From Saccoglossus kowalevskii (lineage: Eukaryota; Hemichordata; Enteropneusta; Harrimaniidae), in assembly GCF_000003605.2 (NCBI RefSeq), contig NW_003109097.1, forward strand, positions 82,385 to 123,339: 40,955 bases of DNA, given 5' to 3'. A program made the translations under genes and the position numbers. This document shows positions 25,801 to 37,800 of the stretch, one piece after another. Under the pieces are notes generated by a model, which made no database searches, was not told where the DNA came from, and saw only the letters and a list, made by a program, of their open reading frames with translations. Each line of letters starts with the position of its first letter. The stretch's first letter is position 1.

Positions 25801-28800
25801 CCAGTCGTGCAATAATCACTAAAATAGTAAAATATGTGTTACTTACACGATGTCAGATTTGTTGTCTTTAGGCTGAATTGTTATTGTGCCTGAGTCAGTG
25901 AGCATGATCATCTTGAACTAAATACTACTGGCCGTCATAATATGAAAAAATATCGCAGATTGCAGAAACACTAGTGTGGTCTGCTGTTGTCATTTTATAT
26001 TTGATGGCAGATTATAAAGGGTATCGGTACATTGTTGAGTCACTGCAACAGTCTGTCTGGCCCAGTTGACTATTAACTGCAATCGTATAATGCATATGAT
26101 GTGTACCGTAAAAACTCCAAAATTTCGACCCCTCTAAAAATTCGATCGTTTATTTATTTTCCAGGGTTTCGGTAATTTGTTTACCTCAAAATATTTGACT
26201 CCATTAAGAATTGCCAACTCATTTTTATTCGAAAATTGCGACCAGTTTTGGTTTTCCCCCAAACGAAAAAAAACAAAATATGTGAGCGTCCAAACGGGAC
26301 TTTCCCCGAAGGCATGAATCCGGGTTTCTGATTGACAAAGAGATTTTTATTTTATTGGTAACGAAAGTATATNNNNNNNNNNNNNNNNNNNNNNNNNNNN
26401 NNNNNNNNNNNNNNNNNNNNNNNNNNNNNNNNNNNNNNNNNNNNNNNNNNNNNNNNNNNNNNNNNNNNNNNNNNNNNNNNNNNNNNNNNNNNNNNNNNNN
26501 NNNNNNNNNNNNNNNNNNNNNNNNNNNNNNNNNNNNNNNNNNNNNNNNNNNNNNNNNNNNNNNNNNNNNNNNNNNNNNNNNNNNNNNNNNNNNNNNNNNN
26601 NNNNNNNNNNNNNNNNNNNNNNNNNNNNNNNNNNNNNNNNNNNNNNNNNNNNNNNNNNNNNNNNNNNNNNNNNNNNNNNNNNNNNNNNNNNNNNNNNNNN
26701 NNNNNNNNNNNNNNNNNNNNNNNNNNNNNNNNNNNNNNNNNNNNNNNNNNNNNNNNNNNNNNNNNNNNNNNNNNNNNNNNNNNNNNNNNNNNNNNNNNNN
26801 NNNNNNNNNNNNNNNNNNNNNNNNNNNNNNNNNNNNNNNNNNNNNNNNNNNNNNNNNNNNNNNNNNNNNNNNNNNNNNNNNNNNNNNNNNNNNNNNNNNN
26901 NNNNNNNNNNNNNNNNNNNNNNNNNNNNNNNNNNNNNNNNNNNNNNNNNNNNNNNNNNNNNNNNNNNNNNNNNNNNNNNNNNNNNNNNNNNNNNNNNNNN
27001 NNNNNNNNNNNNNNNNNNNNNNNNNNNNNNNNNNNNNNNNNNNNNNNNNNNNNNNNNNNNNNNNNNNNNNNNNNNNNNNNNNNNNNNNNNNNNNNNNNNN
27101 NNNNNNNNNNNNNNNNNNNNNNNNNNNNNNNNNNNNNNNNNNNNNNNNNNNNNNNNNNNNNNNNNNNNNNNNNNNNNNNNNNNNNNNNNNNNNNNNNNNN
27201 NNNNNNNNNNNNNNNNNNNNNNNNNNNNNNNNNNNNNNNNNNNNNNNNNNNNNNNNNNNNNNNNNNNNNNNNNNNNNNNNNNNNNNNNNNNNNNNNNNNN
27301 NNNNNNNNNNNNNNNNNNNNNNNNNNNNNNNNNNNNNNNNNNNAGCCAGTGCAGATTAGCCCCAGTTTTGTCTTTTGACCTATTAGTTTTGTGCTGACCT
27401 CTTCTCCATGTCTTGATGTTTTGTTTTCCTTGTCATAACACTCACTGATTGATGACTTTGTTTTAATTTTGAGTTGTTTAGCCTACAACTCGGCCACGAC
27501 CTTTGCTTTTACCGTGAAACATGGGGAAGTTTACGTCAATTGACGGACATTGCATTTTTTAAAAACTAACGAAGCACACTGTCTATCATCCCCATTTTTT
27601 TCATTTGCTGATTTCTATTCCGAAAAATTCGACCGTCCAAAAATGCACCTCAATTTTGACTCTAAAAACACGTCACATTTCCAACACCAGTTATTTAAAA
27701 CCGGTCGAAATTTTGGAGTTTTTACGGTATATGTGTACCAATTGTATACGGGTCTTTGCAAGAGATTTGTACATTTGTATTATAATCAGATCAGACTGCT
27801 GACGGTTACAAATACATCCCATTCCTACTGCCATTCTCAATAGTGTGTCCAAAATTGGAGACACACATTGGTGGTAACATTTGACATGAATGGGGTTTTT
27901 CCAACAGCAGTGTGTGTCAGCTGGTAGAGTTAGAATTTTGCATAATAATAAGTTTATTACCCTGAAAAGAAGTCTGTAGTGTAATAACTGGCACACAAAG
28001 CTTAGCTCATCAGATGGGCATTATTGCATGTATGCTTTTGTAATGACACACAGAGATTTCGTTAAGAGCCGGCCGTTGGCCATATGGCCTGCTACATGCC
28101 CATATTGGCTGTCCACTTTCTACACTGGTCTCGCTGTAGCGCTTCGGCCTTTTGGCCTGTTATAGGATGATGGCCTGCTATTAAATGCATTTGTCAAACC
28201 CCTGTGTTTATTGATGTGGAAACCAACCGGTAGCTGTTCAACATGATCTCCTACTTTGAATAAATCACGGGCTAGTTTTATTTGCTTTTTGCCACTAAAG
28301 AAACAAAACAAAAAATGTATACATTTTTTACAGTAGCTATCCAGTTTTGTTCATACATTAACATTCCCTTTTTTTAAAATTTACATCACTGGGGTAGGTG
28401 AGTCTATACATGCATGTGTACTGTACTTAGAAGTGTTCTCCAATAAAAGTGAATTTCAGGCTAAAAAAATGTTATTTTGGTATAATTTTAAACAAATTTT
28501 ACAACAAACATATGCAGGGTGATTTATGATAAATAAATGTTCAATGGGTTTTACTTGTTGCTTACCAAACACTAACTTACCTTGTTTTAGGGTTTGTTTT
28601 CTCAGACTGTCCAATTTGCTTGCTCTAAAAATTTTTTTACCTGGCCTGCATTTTAAAATTGGGGGGGTGGGGGGTGGGGTGTAAATGGTGAAGAAAATTT
28701 TGCAAGTCAGCAGAATTTTGCCCACCAAAATCTTGTCGTAAATGGTGAGCACAATTTGCATTGTTTTTGTTAACTTTTTGTTTTGGCCTACAATACTGTA

Positions 28801-31800
28801 ATCAAACATGGGTAATAGTAAAATTTGCATATTGGACAATTTTAAACATCTTCACTTGCTTCTCGTGTACCATTAACAGATTTCAATGAAACTTGGTGTA
28901 TAGATGCTCTGGAATAATGAGCTGACCTGATTAATTTTTGGTTGAAATTTGTACATATTAATTACCCAATTTGCAAATTAATTAGCCAGTTTTAAGCCTT
29001 TTCACTTTTTCGAGAATCATTCAACAGATTTTAATGAAACATAGTCCATATATGCTCTGAAATAATGCGCAGACCAGATTATTTTGTTGTTGCATATTAA
29101 TGAGCTAATTTGCATAGTATACAGCCATTATTTGGTATATGTATGTTCTTGGATAACCCATATAAATTTTAAGTTCAAGGTTAAATTTTTGCTTACTAAT
29201 TACCTAATTTGCATAAATTAATCAATTTATAGGTGCTCCAGAGTACAAATTTTAATGAAACGAGATACATATGTGCTTTTGAATAATCCACAGATCTGAT
29301 TACTTCAGGATTGAAATCCCATGCATATTAATTACCTACTTACCTAATGTATCATGACTAAATATGGTCATGTGACCTCAATAATAAGCATAACTGTAAT
29401 ATATTAAGTACTCTTGCACATAAGGACATGCAACTGGTGCTATAATTTTCTTGTCTGACAAAATATATGACTGAAATATCAAGTCTTGTATATTCATGAT
29501 TTCTATAAATATTTGTAATTGTTAAACCATAGCTTCTTATTTGCTCAAATAGAAGGATGTGTGCTCATTGTAAACATAAATGGCAAAGACCAAGTCTATG
29601 GTCAAAATAAGATGTATTTCAATGATTTTGCATGCAATTAACACAATTTTTGCTTCGTGTGTATGGTAATATGTGCTTCTAATATAGTAAATACAGTATT
29701 CCTTATTTGTACTTAATGCCTCCAATACCTCGAGCACACATAGTTCTTTTTCAGCTTTTTTGATTTCTTTTTGACATTTTTATGTATTTTTCTCTAATTT
29801 TAATTGTGAATTGGATATGGATATAATTTCCGCTGACAACAGATTTTGTGCTTAAAAGGGGTAACATAGACTTATAGAATATTTACACATTTTCCTGAAG
29901 CTTAATTTACCTTTTTGTGTTTTTTTTTTAAACAAGCTTTTTCGTCTGAATTTAATATTTTGTATAATTCAAACGTAAGTCATCATTGGTAACTGGAGGA
30001 GGGTTGCAAGTTGCATAAGCTCAGATTATCAGTCCTGACCAATCCCTAAATGAATGATTTACAAATTAATTTTATACAGAAGGCAGGATTGACTCGTTAA
30101 TTGAGCATTTATGAAGACTTTTTCTCTAGGATGATCAACTTTTATGAATATTGCATCCTGGTGTATCGTAAAATTAATACCCTGTGTAATGCTAACACAC
30201 TGACTGACTGGAGTGGAATGAATAATAAGGTGATGACACGCTTTATCTCTGTCAGCTGTGTTCTTCATTATTGGAGGTTGCTGCTACAATAGATTACTAT
30301 AAAACCATTTCTTTTCACTGGCATTTACATTCACTATTTTGATGTTTTGAGCAGTATTACTGGGTTTTAAGTTCATGAATTAACCAGGGAAATAATGAGT
30401 TGTATTGTTATTTCACATGTTCATGTGAATTTGATTCTTAGCAGATTTCACTTGCGCGTATCAACGAAAATAGCAAATATTAAAACCAGTGAATAATAAA
30501 GTACTTGTATTACATGTGTAATAGGTGAAACCAAATCTGTGTGTTTTATACTATCTTATATCTGCAGGAGTATTCTGATAGAAGGTTAACTACTGCGTAT
30601 ATATACCACTGGTTCATGTACTGTAGAATACTCCATTTTCGCCGAAGGGATGATTCCGTGAAAATAAAATACAGCGAATATACTTTTTTTCCTATATTTC
30701 ACGTTAAACTCATCAAAAATCAGTGAAAATAAATTCCATAAAAAAGTTTATAATCCACTGCTCAAAATGTCAAAATTGTGAAATTAAACATCCACAAAAA
30801 TTAGTATTTTTAAAGTACATGTCATTTTTTTTAATTCATCGATGTTATCTATTCAATACAATTGTGAACAAGTCGAGACAATGGAGGTCTGAATTACGAA
30901 TCGTCGCCATTGTTAGAACACGTAAAATTGAGGCTTTTCCTCCAAGAAGAAACATAAGTGTCACTCCAATTCCCACATGTTTCTTGATTAGAATTCCTGG
31001 TTTCTTGATAAATATATTATTTTCCATTATGCTTCACTTAATTCAACCGGATCTGAGCGCGATATGCAATCCGAGTGGGAAGTTCATGCTCGTTGGATCT
31101 TACGTGGGTGACGCCATCTTGGATCCAGGAAACTTTACAGTCTGTGAGAGACTGAAGAAATCAAATCACGGGATAAATAATAGCATCTTGGAGGAAACAC
31201 ATAGCGTCGCTGGCAAATCCGATAGCGTCGCGGCCCGCGGCGCTGTTTTGGTCTGGGGAGAACACTGACCCCGAGCAAAAATCTTCATTTCTTTGATATT
31301 AATTATTCAAACAAAAAACTAAACTAAGACATTGCGACAACTTATCTATGTTCTCAACATTTGAGATGGTTGATGTGTCGACAATTTTAAAAATTGCATA
31401 TTTTAAACAAATTTATTTAGTAATGTATTAGTATTTAGTGCTAACCCCAGATTTTGAAAGGGACTCTCATTTTAAAAAAAAGGACTAGGTCCCATTCATT
31501 TACAATGATGCACAGAGTAAATTGTACATTCTTTTTCATTTTTGCATTATACATGCAACACAAAATTACAAATGCAGTTCCTGGTCCTGTGAATTGTCAT
31601 TTACTGTAGAATACTTATTTTTAGCTGGAATAAATTTTCGCTGAAAAGGCATTTTGGGTGTTTTGTATGGAATTTATTTTCACTGATTTTTCACCAGTTG
31701 AATGTAAAATATAGGAAAAAAATGTTTATTTGCTGGATTCTATTTTCACTGAATCATTCCTTCAGCAAAAATAACGAAAACATTAATGCTTTCATTGTAT

Positions 31801-34800
31801 TTTTGAATGTTTGTAAAATAAAGATGAGTTTGATGAACGAACATATATTTACAATCATAATTTTTTTTTTTAAATCATAATTATCATAATTATACACGAT
31901 AATTATTTTTTTTTTCACAGATTCAGCTGATATTATCTTTAGTGCTTGTGGCTATCATCTACCAAAGCCATGCTTTTTATGTTCCTGGAGTAGCACCAGT
32001 AGAGTTTTTGGAAGGTGATGAAGTTGAGGTGAAAGCTGTTAAGATGACGAGTACAAAAACTCAGTTGCCATATGAATACTACTCGCTGAAATTCTGCATG
32101 TCAGGGAATGAACCTGTGTATAAAACAGAAAACCTTGGTGAAGTACTTCGAGGAGATCGAATTGTCAGCACAAATTACAAGGTAGGCCTGGTTTATTTCT
32201 CAATTATATAATGTGTCACTGACAGAGATTTTTTTTTTTTTTAAACGTTTTTGGGCCAGGCGACAGTGTCGGACATTGAATTGAATGTCACTGTTGTCTC
32301 TCCTGACTTTATCATATGAATGATTGTCCGTCGTCGTCCGTATCAATGTTTTACTTTTTTTGACTTTTTCTTGAAAACTACAAGCCTGAATGCTTTGATA
32401 CTTGGTGTATATGTACCTTGGGTAGACCTCTCTTAGGTTTGTTCATTTCATGTTGATATCTTCTATTCTCTAATTTTGATGAATATTTTTGTCATTTTTG
32501 GTAAAAAGTGATATTTTCGACTTCTTGTCAAAAAAATGCTGCTTGTTTCGTTTTTGTAAGTGCAAATTGCAAATGCTAATGCTGACACATAGTGCATTTT
32601 ATTATTATTCCCTGGCATTCAACTGAAAATTGTACATGCATTGATATAGTGACCTTGAAAGAAAACTTCTTACTATAATAATTTGTAATTCAAATAAATA
32701 ATTTATAGAATTCGAAAGTGTCATTTGTTGTTTTTTCATTTGTTTACACAGGTTGAAATGAATCGGGATAAATCATGCACAGTGCTTTGTGAACAGGACT
32801 TGGATGGTAAAGAGTCTAAAAAAATGATGGATCGAATAAAAGAAAACTATTACATTCACTTGTAAGTTTATTATATGGGCACCGTGACGAGATCAACTTA
32901 ATGATATGTATATCAGCTGATGTATGTTTATAGGTCAGCTGATGAGATGATGAATCTATGCATGTCAGGTGATAAATCTGGTTATAGGTCAGCTGACATG
33001 GATCAGGTGATAAATCTGGTTATAGGTCAGCTGACATGGACCAGGTGATAAATCTGGTTATAGGTCAGCTGACATGGATCAGGTGATAAATCTGGTTATA
33101 GGTCAGCTGACATGGACCAGGTGATAAATCTGGTTATAGGTCAGCTGACATGGACCAGGTGATAAATCTGGTTATAGGTCAGCTGACATGGACCAGGTGA
33201 TAAATCTGGATTCAGGTCAGCTGACATGGATCAGGTGATAAATCTGGTTATAGGTCAGCTGACATGGATCAGGTGATAAATCTGGTTATAGGTCAGCTGA
33301 CATGGACCAGGTGATAAATCTGGTTATAGGTCAGCTGACATGGACCAGGTGATAAATCTGGATTCAGGTCAGCTGACATGGATCAGGTGATAAATCTGGT
33401 TATAGGTCAGCTGACATGGATCAGGAGATAAATCTGGTTATATGTCAGCTGACATGGACTGGGTGATAAATCTAGTTATGGGTCAGCTGACATGGACCAG
33501 GTTTTAAATCTGGTTATAGGTCAGCTGACATGGATCAGGTGATAAATCTGGGTTCAGGTCAGCTGACATGGACCAGGTGATAAATCTGGATTCAGGTCAG
33601 CTGACATGGATCAGGTGATAAATCTGGTTATAGGTCAGCTGACATGGATCAGGAGATAAATCTGGTTATATGTCAGCTGACATGGACTGGGTGATAAATC
33701 TGGTTATGGGTCAGCTGACATGGACCAGGTTTTAAATCTGGTTATAGGTCAGCTGACATGGATCAGGTGATAAATCTGGGTTCAGGTCAGCTGACATGGA
33801 TCAGGTGATAAATCTGGTTATAGGTCAGCTGACATGGATCAGGTGATAAATCTGGTTATATGTCAGCTGACATGGACTGGGTGATAAATCTGGTTATGGG
33901 TCAGCTGACATGGACCAGGTTATAAATCTGGTTATAGGTCAGCTGACAAGGGTCAGGTGATAAATCTGGTTATAGGTCAGCTGACATGGATCAGGTGATA
34001 AATCTGGATTCAGGTCAGCTGACATGGATCAGGTGATAAATCTGGAGTTAGGTCAGCTGACATGGATCAGGTGATAAATCTGGTTATAGGTCAGCTGACA
34101 TGGATCAGGTGATAAATCTGGATTCAGGTCAGCTGACATGGATCAGGTGATAAATCTGGTTATGGGTCAGCTGACATGGATCAGGTGATAAATCTGGATA
34201 CAAGTCAGCTGACAAGGGTCAGGTGATAAATCTGGTTATAGGTCAGCTGACATGGATCAGGTGATAAATCTGGATTCAGGTCAGCTGACATGGATCAGGT
34301 GATAAATCTGGAGTTAGGTCAGCTGACATGGATCAGGTAATAAATCTGGTTATAGGTCAGCTGACATGGATCAGGTGATAAATCTGGATTCAGGTCAGCT
34401 GACATGGATCAGGTGATAAATCTGGATTCAGGTCAGCTGACATGGATCTGGTGATAAATCTGGACACAAACCCAATCTGTTGTCCATATAACACAGCATG
34501 GTGCCACCATACACATACATAACAAGTAAGCACATTTATATTCCAGACTGTCAGACAACTTACCTGCTGCCACCAAGTTTGTCATGTTAGACACCCATGA
34601 AAACCAGTATGAACATGGTTATAGGCTGGGATTTGTGCAAGATAATAAGGTAATACCATCTTTACTTTTTTGGATACACCTGTATTTAATTGTAATGAAT
34701 ATCTCATGGCCATAATGACACCAATGATAAATTTTTATCACATCTGAAAATGGACACTTAGGGAGAATTTTCCATGGTAACTTATTATTTCCCAAAAAAT

Positions 34801-37800
34801 TAATAGTATTCAAATATTCTCATTATTCGTGACAACCGCAAGAACTGATCTTATAACAACATATGATTTATTTTCACTTTGTGTGGGCTGAACAAAATTT
34901 TGAGATTTTTCACATTAAAAACCAATGCCCAAAAATCACCATTTTCATAGAAGTTTGACTTGTGTTGTGTCTTGAAGTAGTTCAGTGACTATATATTTTA
35001 TCTGAGTTCTGAGAACAGCATATAATAAAACCATATCGTAAAGTCTGAAGAATCTGATTAGTTGCTTTATTTAGTGGTGGCCAACTACTATAAGTATAAT
35101 ATAAGTTTATTACGAAGATGCCTCAAAGTATGCACGAAGACAGTACAGCGGCAGTATCGACCGACACGCAGTGTTCTGTTTGAGTGCATACTTTGAGGTA
35201 TCTTCGTAATAACCTTATTATTATACATTTTTTCCTACCAAGGATACATCATGGGAATGCCGAAATCTAAAAAGTTTGGAACAGAATCAGCTAACTTCTT
35301 TGTATGGAGTCCAGTCAAACCCTGGTGGCAGCCATGTTTGTTTTTATTATTAGAGGACGCTTACGTGCGTAATCGTTCCATATTTGGAATGCGCATTCCC
35401 TTATATGGTAGGATGAAAATACCCCGTAAAATACCGCAAAATTACGGCACGCTGTAACCTATGGCGTTACGGTGACAGATATATAATAATATTTGATATT
35501 CAGAAGTATTTTAATATCTTGTTTTATTATCATAGGCGTATATTAACAACCATCTGAAGCTTGTATTCAAGTATCACAGTGCAGAAACTGAGTAAGTGCT
35601 ATTTTTATATGTACCTAGTTTCATTCTAGCCCTTTCACTCAGGTTAGCCCTTTCACGACTGTGATTGTTAACATTTGTATCCTTCCACTGACCGATCAAA
35701 AGGTCATAAACCAAATGTTAGTAGTTTTTTGCTACAGTGGTCTGAATTCCAGAGTGAAATATAAAGAAGTTTTTCATTTATTCATGATTTTTGTATCTAC
35801 TCCCATCAAAGAAAAAACCTAGTTTGCAGATGATATTTTTCATTGCTCATGAATATTAAATTTCTCATGATTATTAAATTTCTCATGATTATTAAATGTG
35901 ATGTTTTTTTCAGTCAATCACATCAGCCCCCCCCCCCTCCCTCTCCAATGCACTTTGGGTAAGATATTTCTGATTGATTCTAGGAATATGTTCCGAATCG
36001 TTGGTTTTGAAGTTGAAACAAAAAGTATTAAAGATACAGCGTACAAAGAGAAATCAGAAACAGAATGCACAATAGCAGCTGATGGGGAGAGACAAGAAAT
36101 CCTACCTGACAGTAAGTGTCAATGAGACTTAGAATTTGTTTTGTTGCTCAGTGTTTAGTCAAAGAGAACGTAACGATGTCTGTTCTGTCCTGTCACAGTA
36201 TTCTTGTAGCAACAAGGAGCGGTCACCACATGAGACCCAGAAGTTACTCTTACCAGGATAAAATATCGACACCAGCGGGTTTCTAGCTTTTTGAAACAAT
36301 GTAATGAGCACATCCAATGGTTAGTGTGTGCCTCAGCGTGTACCCCAACGTGTACCCCAACGTGTACCCCAACGTGTACCCCAACGTGTACCCCAACGTG
36401 TACCCCAACGTGTACCCCAACGTGTACCCCAACGTGTACCCCAACGTGTACCCCAGCGTGTACCCCAACGTGTACCCCAACGTGTACCCCAACGTGTACC
36501 CCAGCGTGTACCCCAACGTGTACCCCAACGTGTACCCCAACGTGTACCCCAACGTGTACCCCAACGTGTACCCCAACGTGTACCCCAACGTGTACCCCAA
36601 CGTGTACCCCAACGTGTACCCCAACGTGTACCCCAACGTGTACCCCAACGTGTACCCCAACGTGTACCCCAACGTGTACCCCAACGTGTACCCCAACGTG
36701 TACCCCAACGTGTACCCCAACGTGTACCCCATCGTTTAGAATAATGAGTCTACTGGGTAGTTTATAAATACATATATTTCTGTGCATTGAATTCAACAGT
36801 ATTCCAATACAAGAATACTATTTACAATTGGTTAAATCTTGTTTATAACGGTACTTGTTTGCAAAGTTAAAACTGGTTTGGTAGTATTAGTTCCCATGGC
36901 TGAAACTTTTTCATCATCAATGAAAAGCCTTATTATGCACTAACTTATATAATGCTGTTTTGTGTTCATTACTTGTCGACATGAAATGCAAATAATGGTC
37001 AAACGTGCCAAAGACCCGTTTTACAGCAAAACTTTTAATTAACAGATGTAAAAAACATCTCTCCTCACAAATCTCAATTTGGCAAGGCTTAGTTTTTCCA
37101 AGTTTTCTGGATTATGGTCATAGATTATTGAGATATAACAGAAAAGTGTTTTACAGTACATTATTACCAGCTTTGCGAAAAGTGTATGAAAATGTTGAAA
37201 AAAGATAACAAAAATTATGATTTTCTATGCAAATAACATTTGTGAAAATAATTTTAATTTGAATTATATGCAATCTAACAAATAGTTGTCAGCTTAGTGT
37301 GTTAAGTGTACTACTATCCATCTCTGAAACTAATATGTTTAGTTGTTTTAATTTAATATTTCAGAAAACCACATAGTTTTTACGTATGAAGTACAATGGT
37401 TGCCTAGTAACATTCGCTGGGCCAGTAGATGGGACACTTACCTTGCTATGAGTGATGTACAGATACATTGGTTTTCTATCATCAACTCTGTGGTGGTTGT
37501 ATTCTTTCTCGCAGGTCAGTCCAATAGAAAGGTTGATTTATTCTTACTTTACACTTATTCTGTGAATTACGCAGTCAGTCAGTGAGCAAGGTTACTTGCA
37601 ACTTTGCAAAACAAATTGGATCGTTCCATTATTAGACTGGATCGTTCCATTATTAGACTGGATCGTTCCATTATTTGACTGGATCGTTCCATTATTTGAC
37701 TGGATCGTTCCATTATTTGACTGGATCGTTCCATTATTAGACTGGATCCTTCCATTATTAGACTGGATCGTTCCATTATTAGACTGGATCATTTCATTCT

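Larger units (their letters stand above)
22811..31920 (+). other. TM9SF4 intron 1 (inferred)
   Basis: This 9.1-kb interval joins exon 1 (donor GTAAGT) to exon 2 (acceptor TTTTTTTTCACAG). It holds an assembly gap, a large inverted-repeat element, four to five MITE copies, diverged 150-bp repeats, and a possible nested minus-strand gene. Apart from the weak candidates listed separately I see no coding exons. Confidence 0.6.

Noticed and set aside
26355-27359. 334-codon plus-strand frame across the second N run
   Set aside because: It is undetermined sequence. Only a few codons at each end are real.
30880-30885. Alternative TM9SF4 start exon ATGGAG
   Set aside because: The phase fits, but the donor GTCTGA is weak and the leader would begin Met-Glu. 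The exon at 22799 has a much better donor and context.
30723-31268. 181-codon plus-strand frame
   Set aside because: It begins at GTG inside a family A MITE, lacks a domain, and overlaps the CpG-rich pocket better explained as a promoter or opposite-strand exon.
32933-34464. CRISPR-like regular repeats
   Set aside because: Units are contiguous with no unique spacers, inside an intron of an animal gene. It is a minisatellite.
36155-36796. Long repetitive reading frames on both strands (VYPN-, TCTP-, GVHV- and GYTL-type repeats)
   Set aside because: They are produced by the 12-bp minisatellite in several frames at once and lie inside a TM9SF4 intron.
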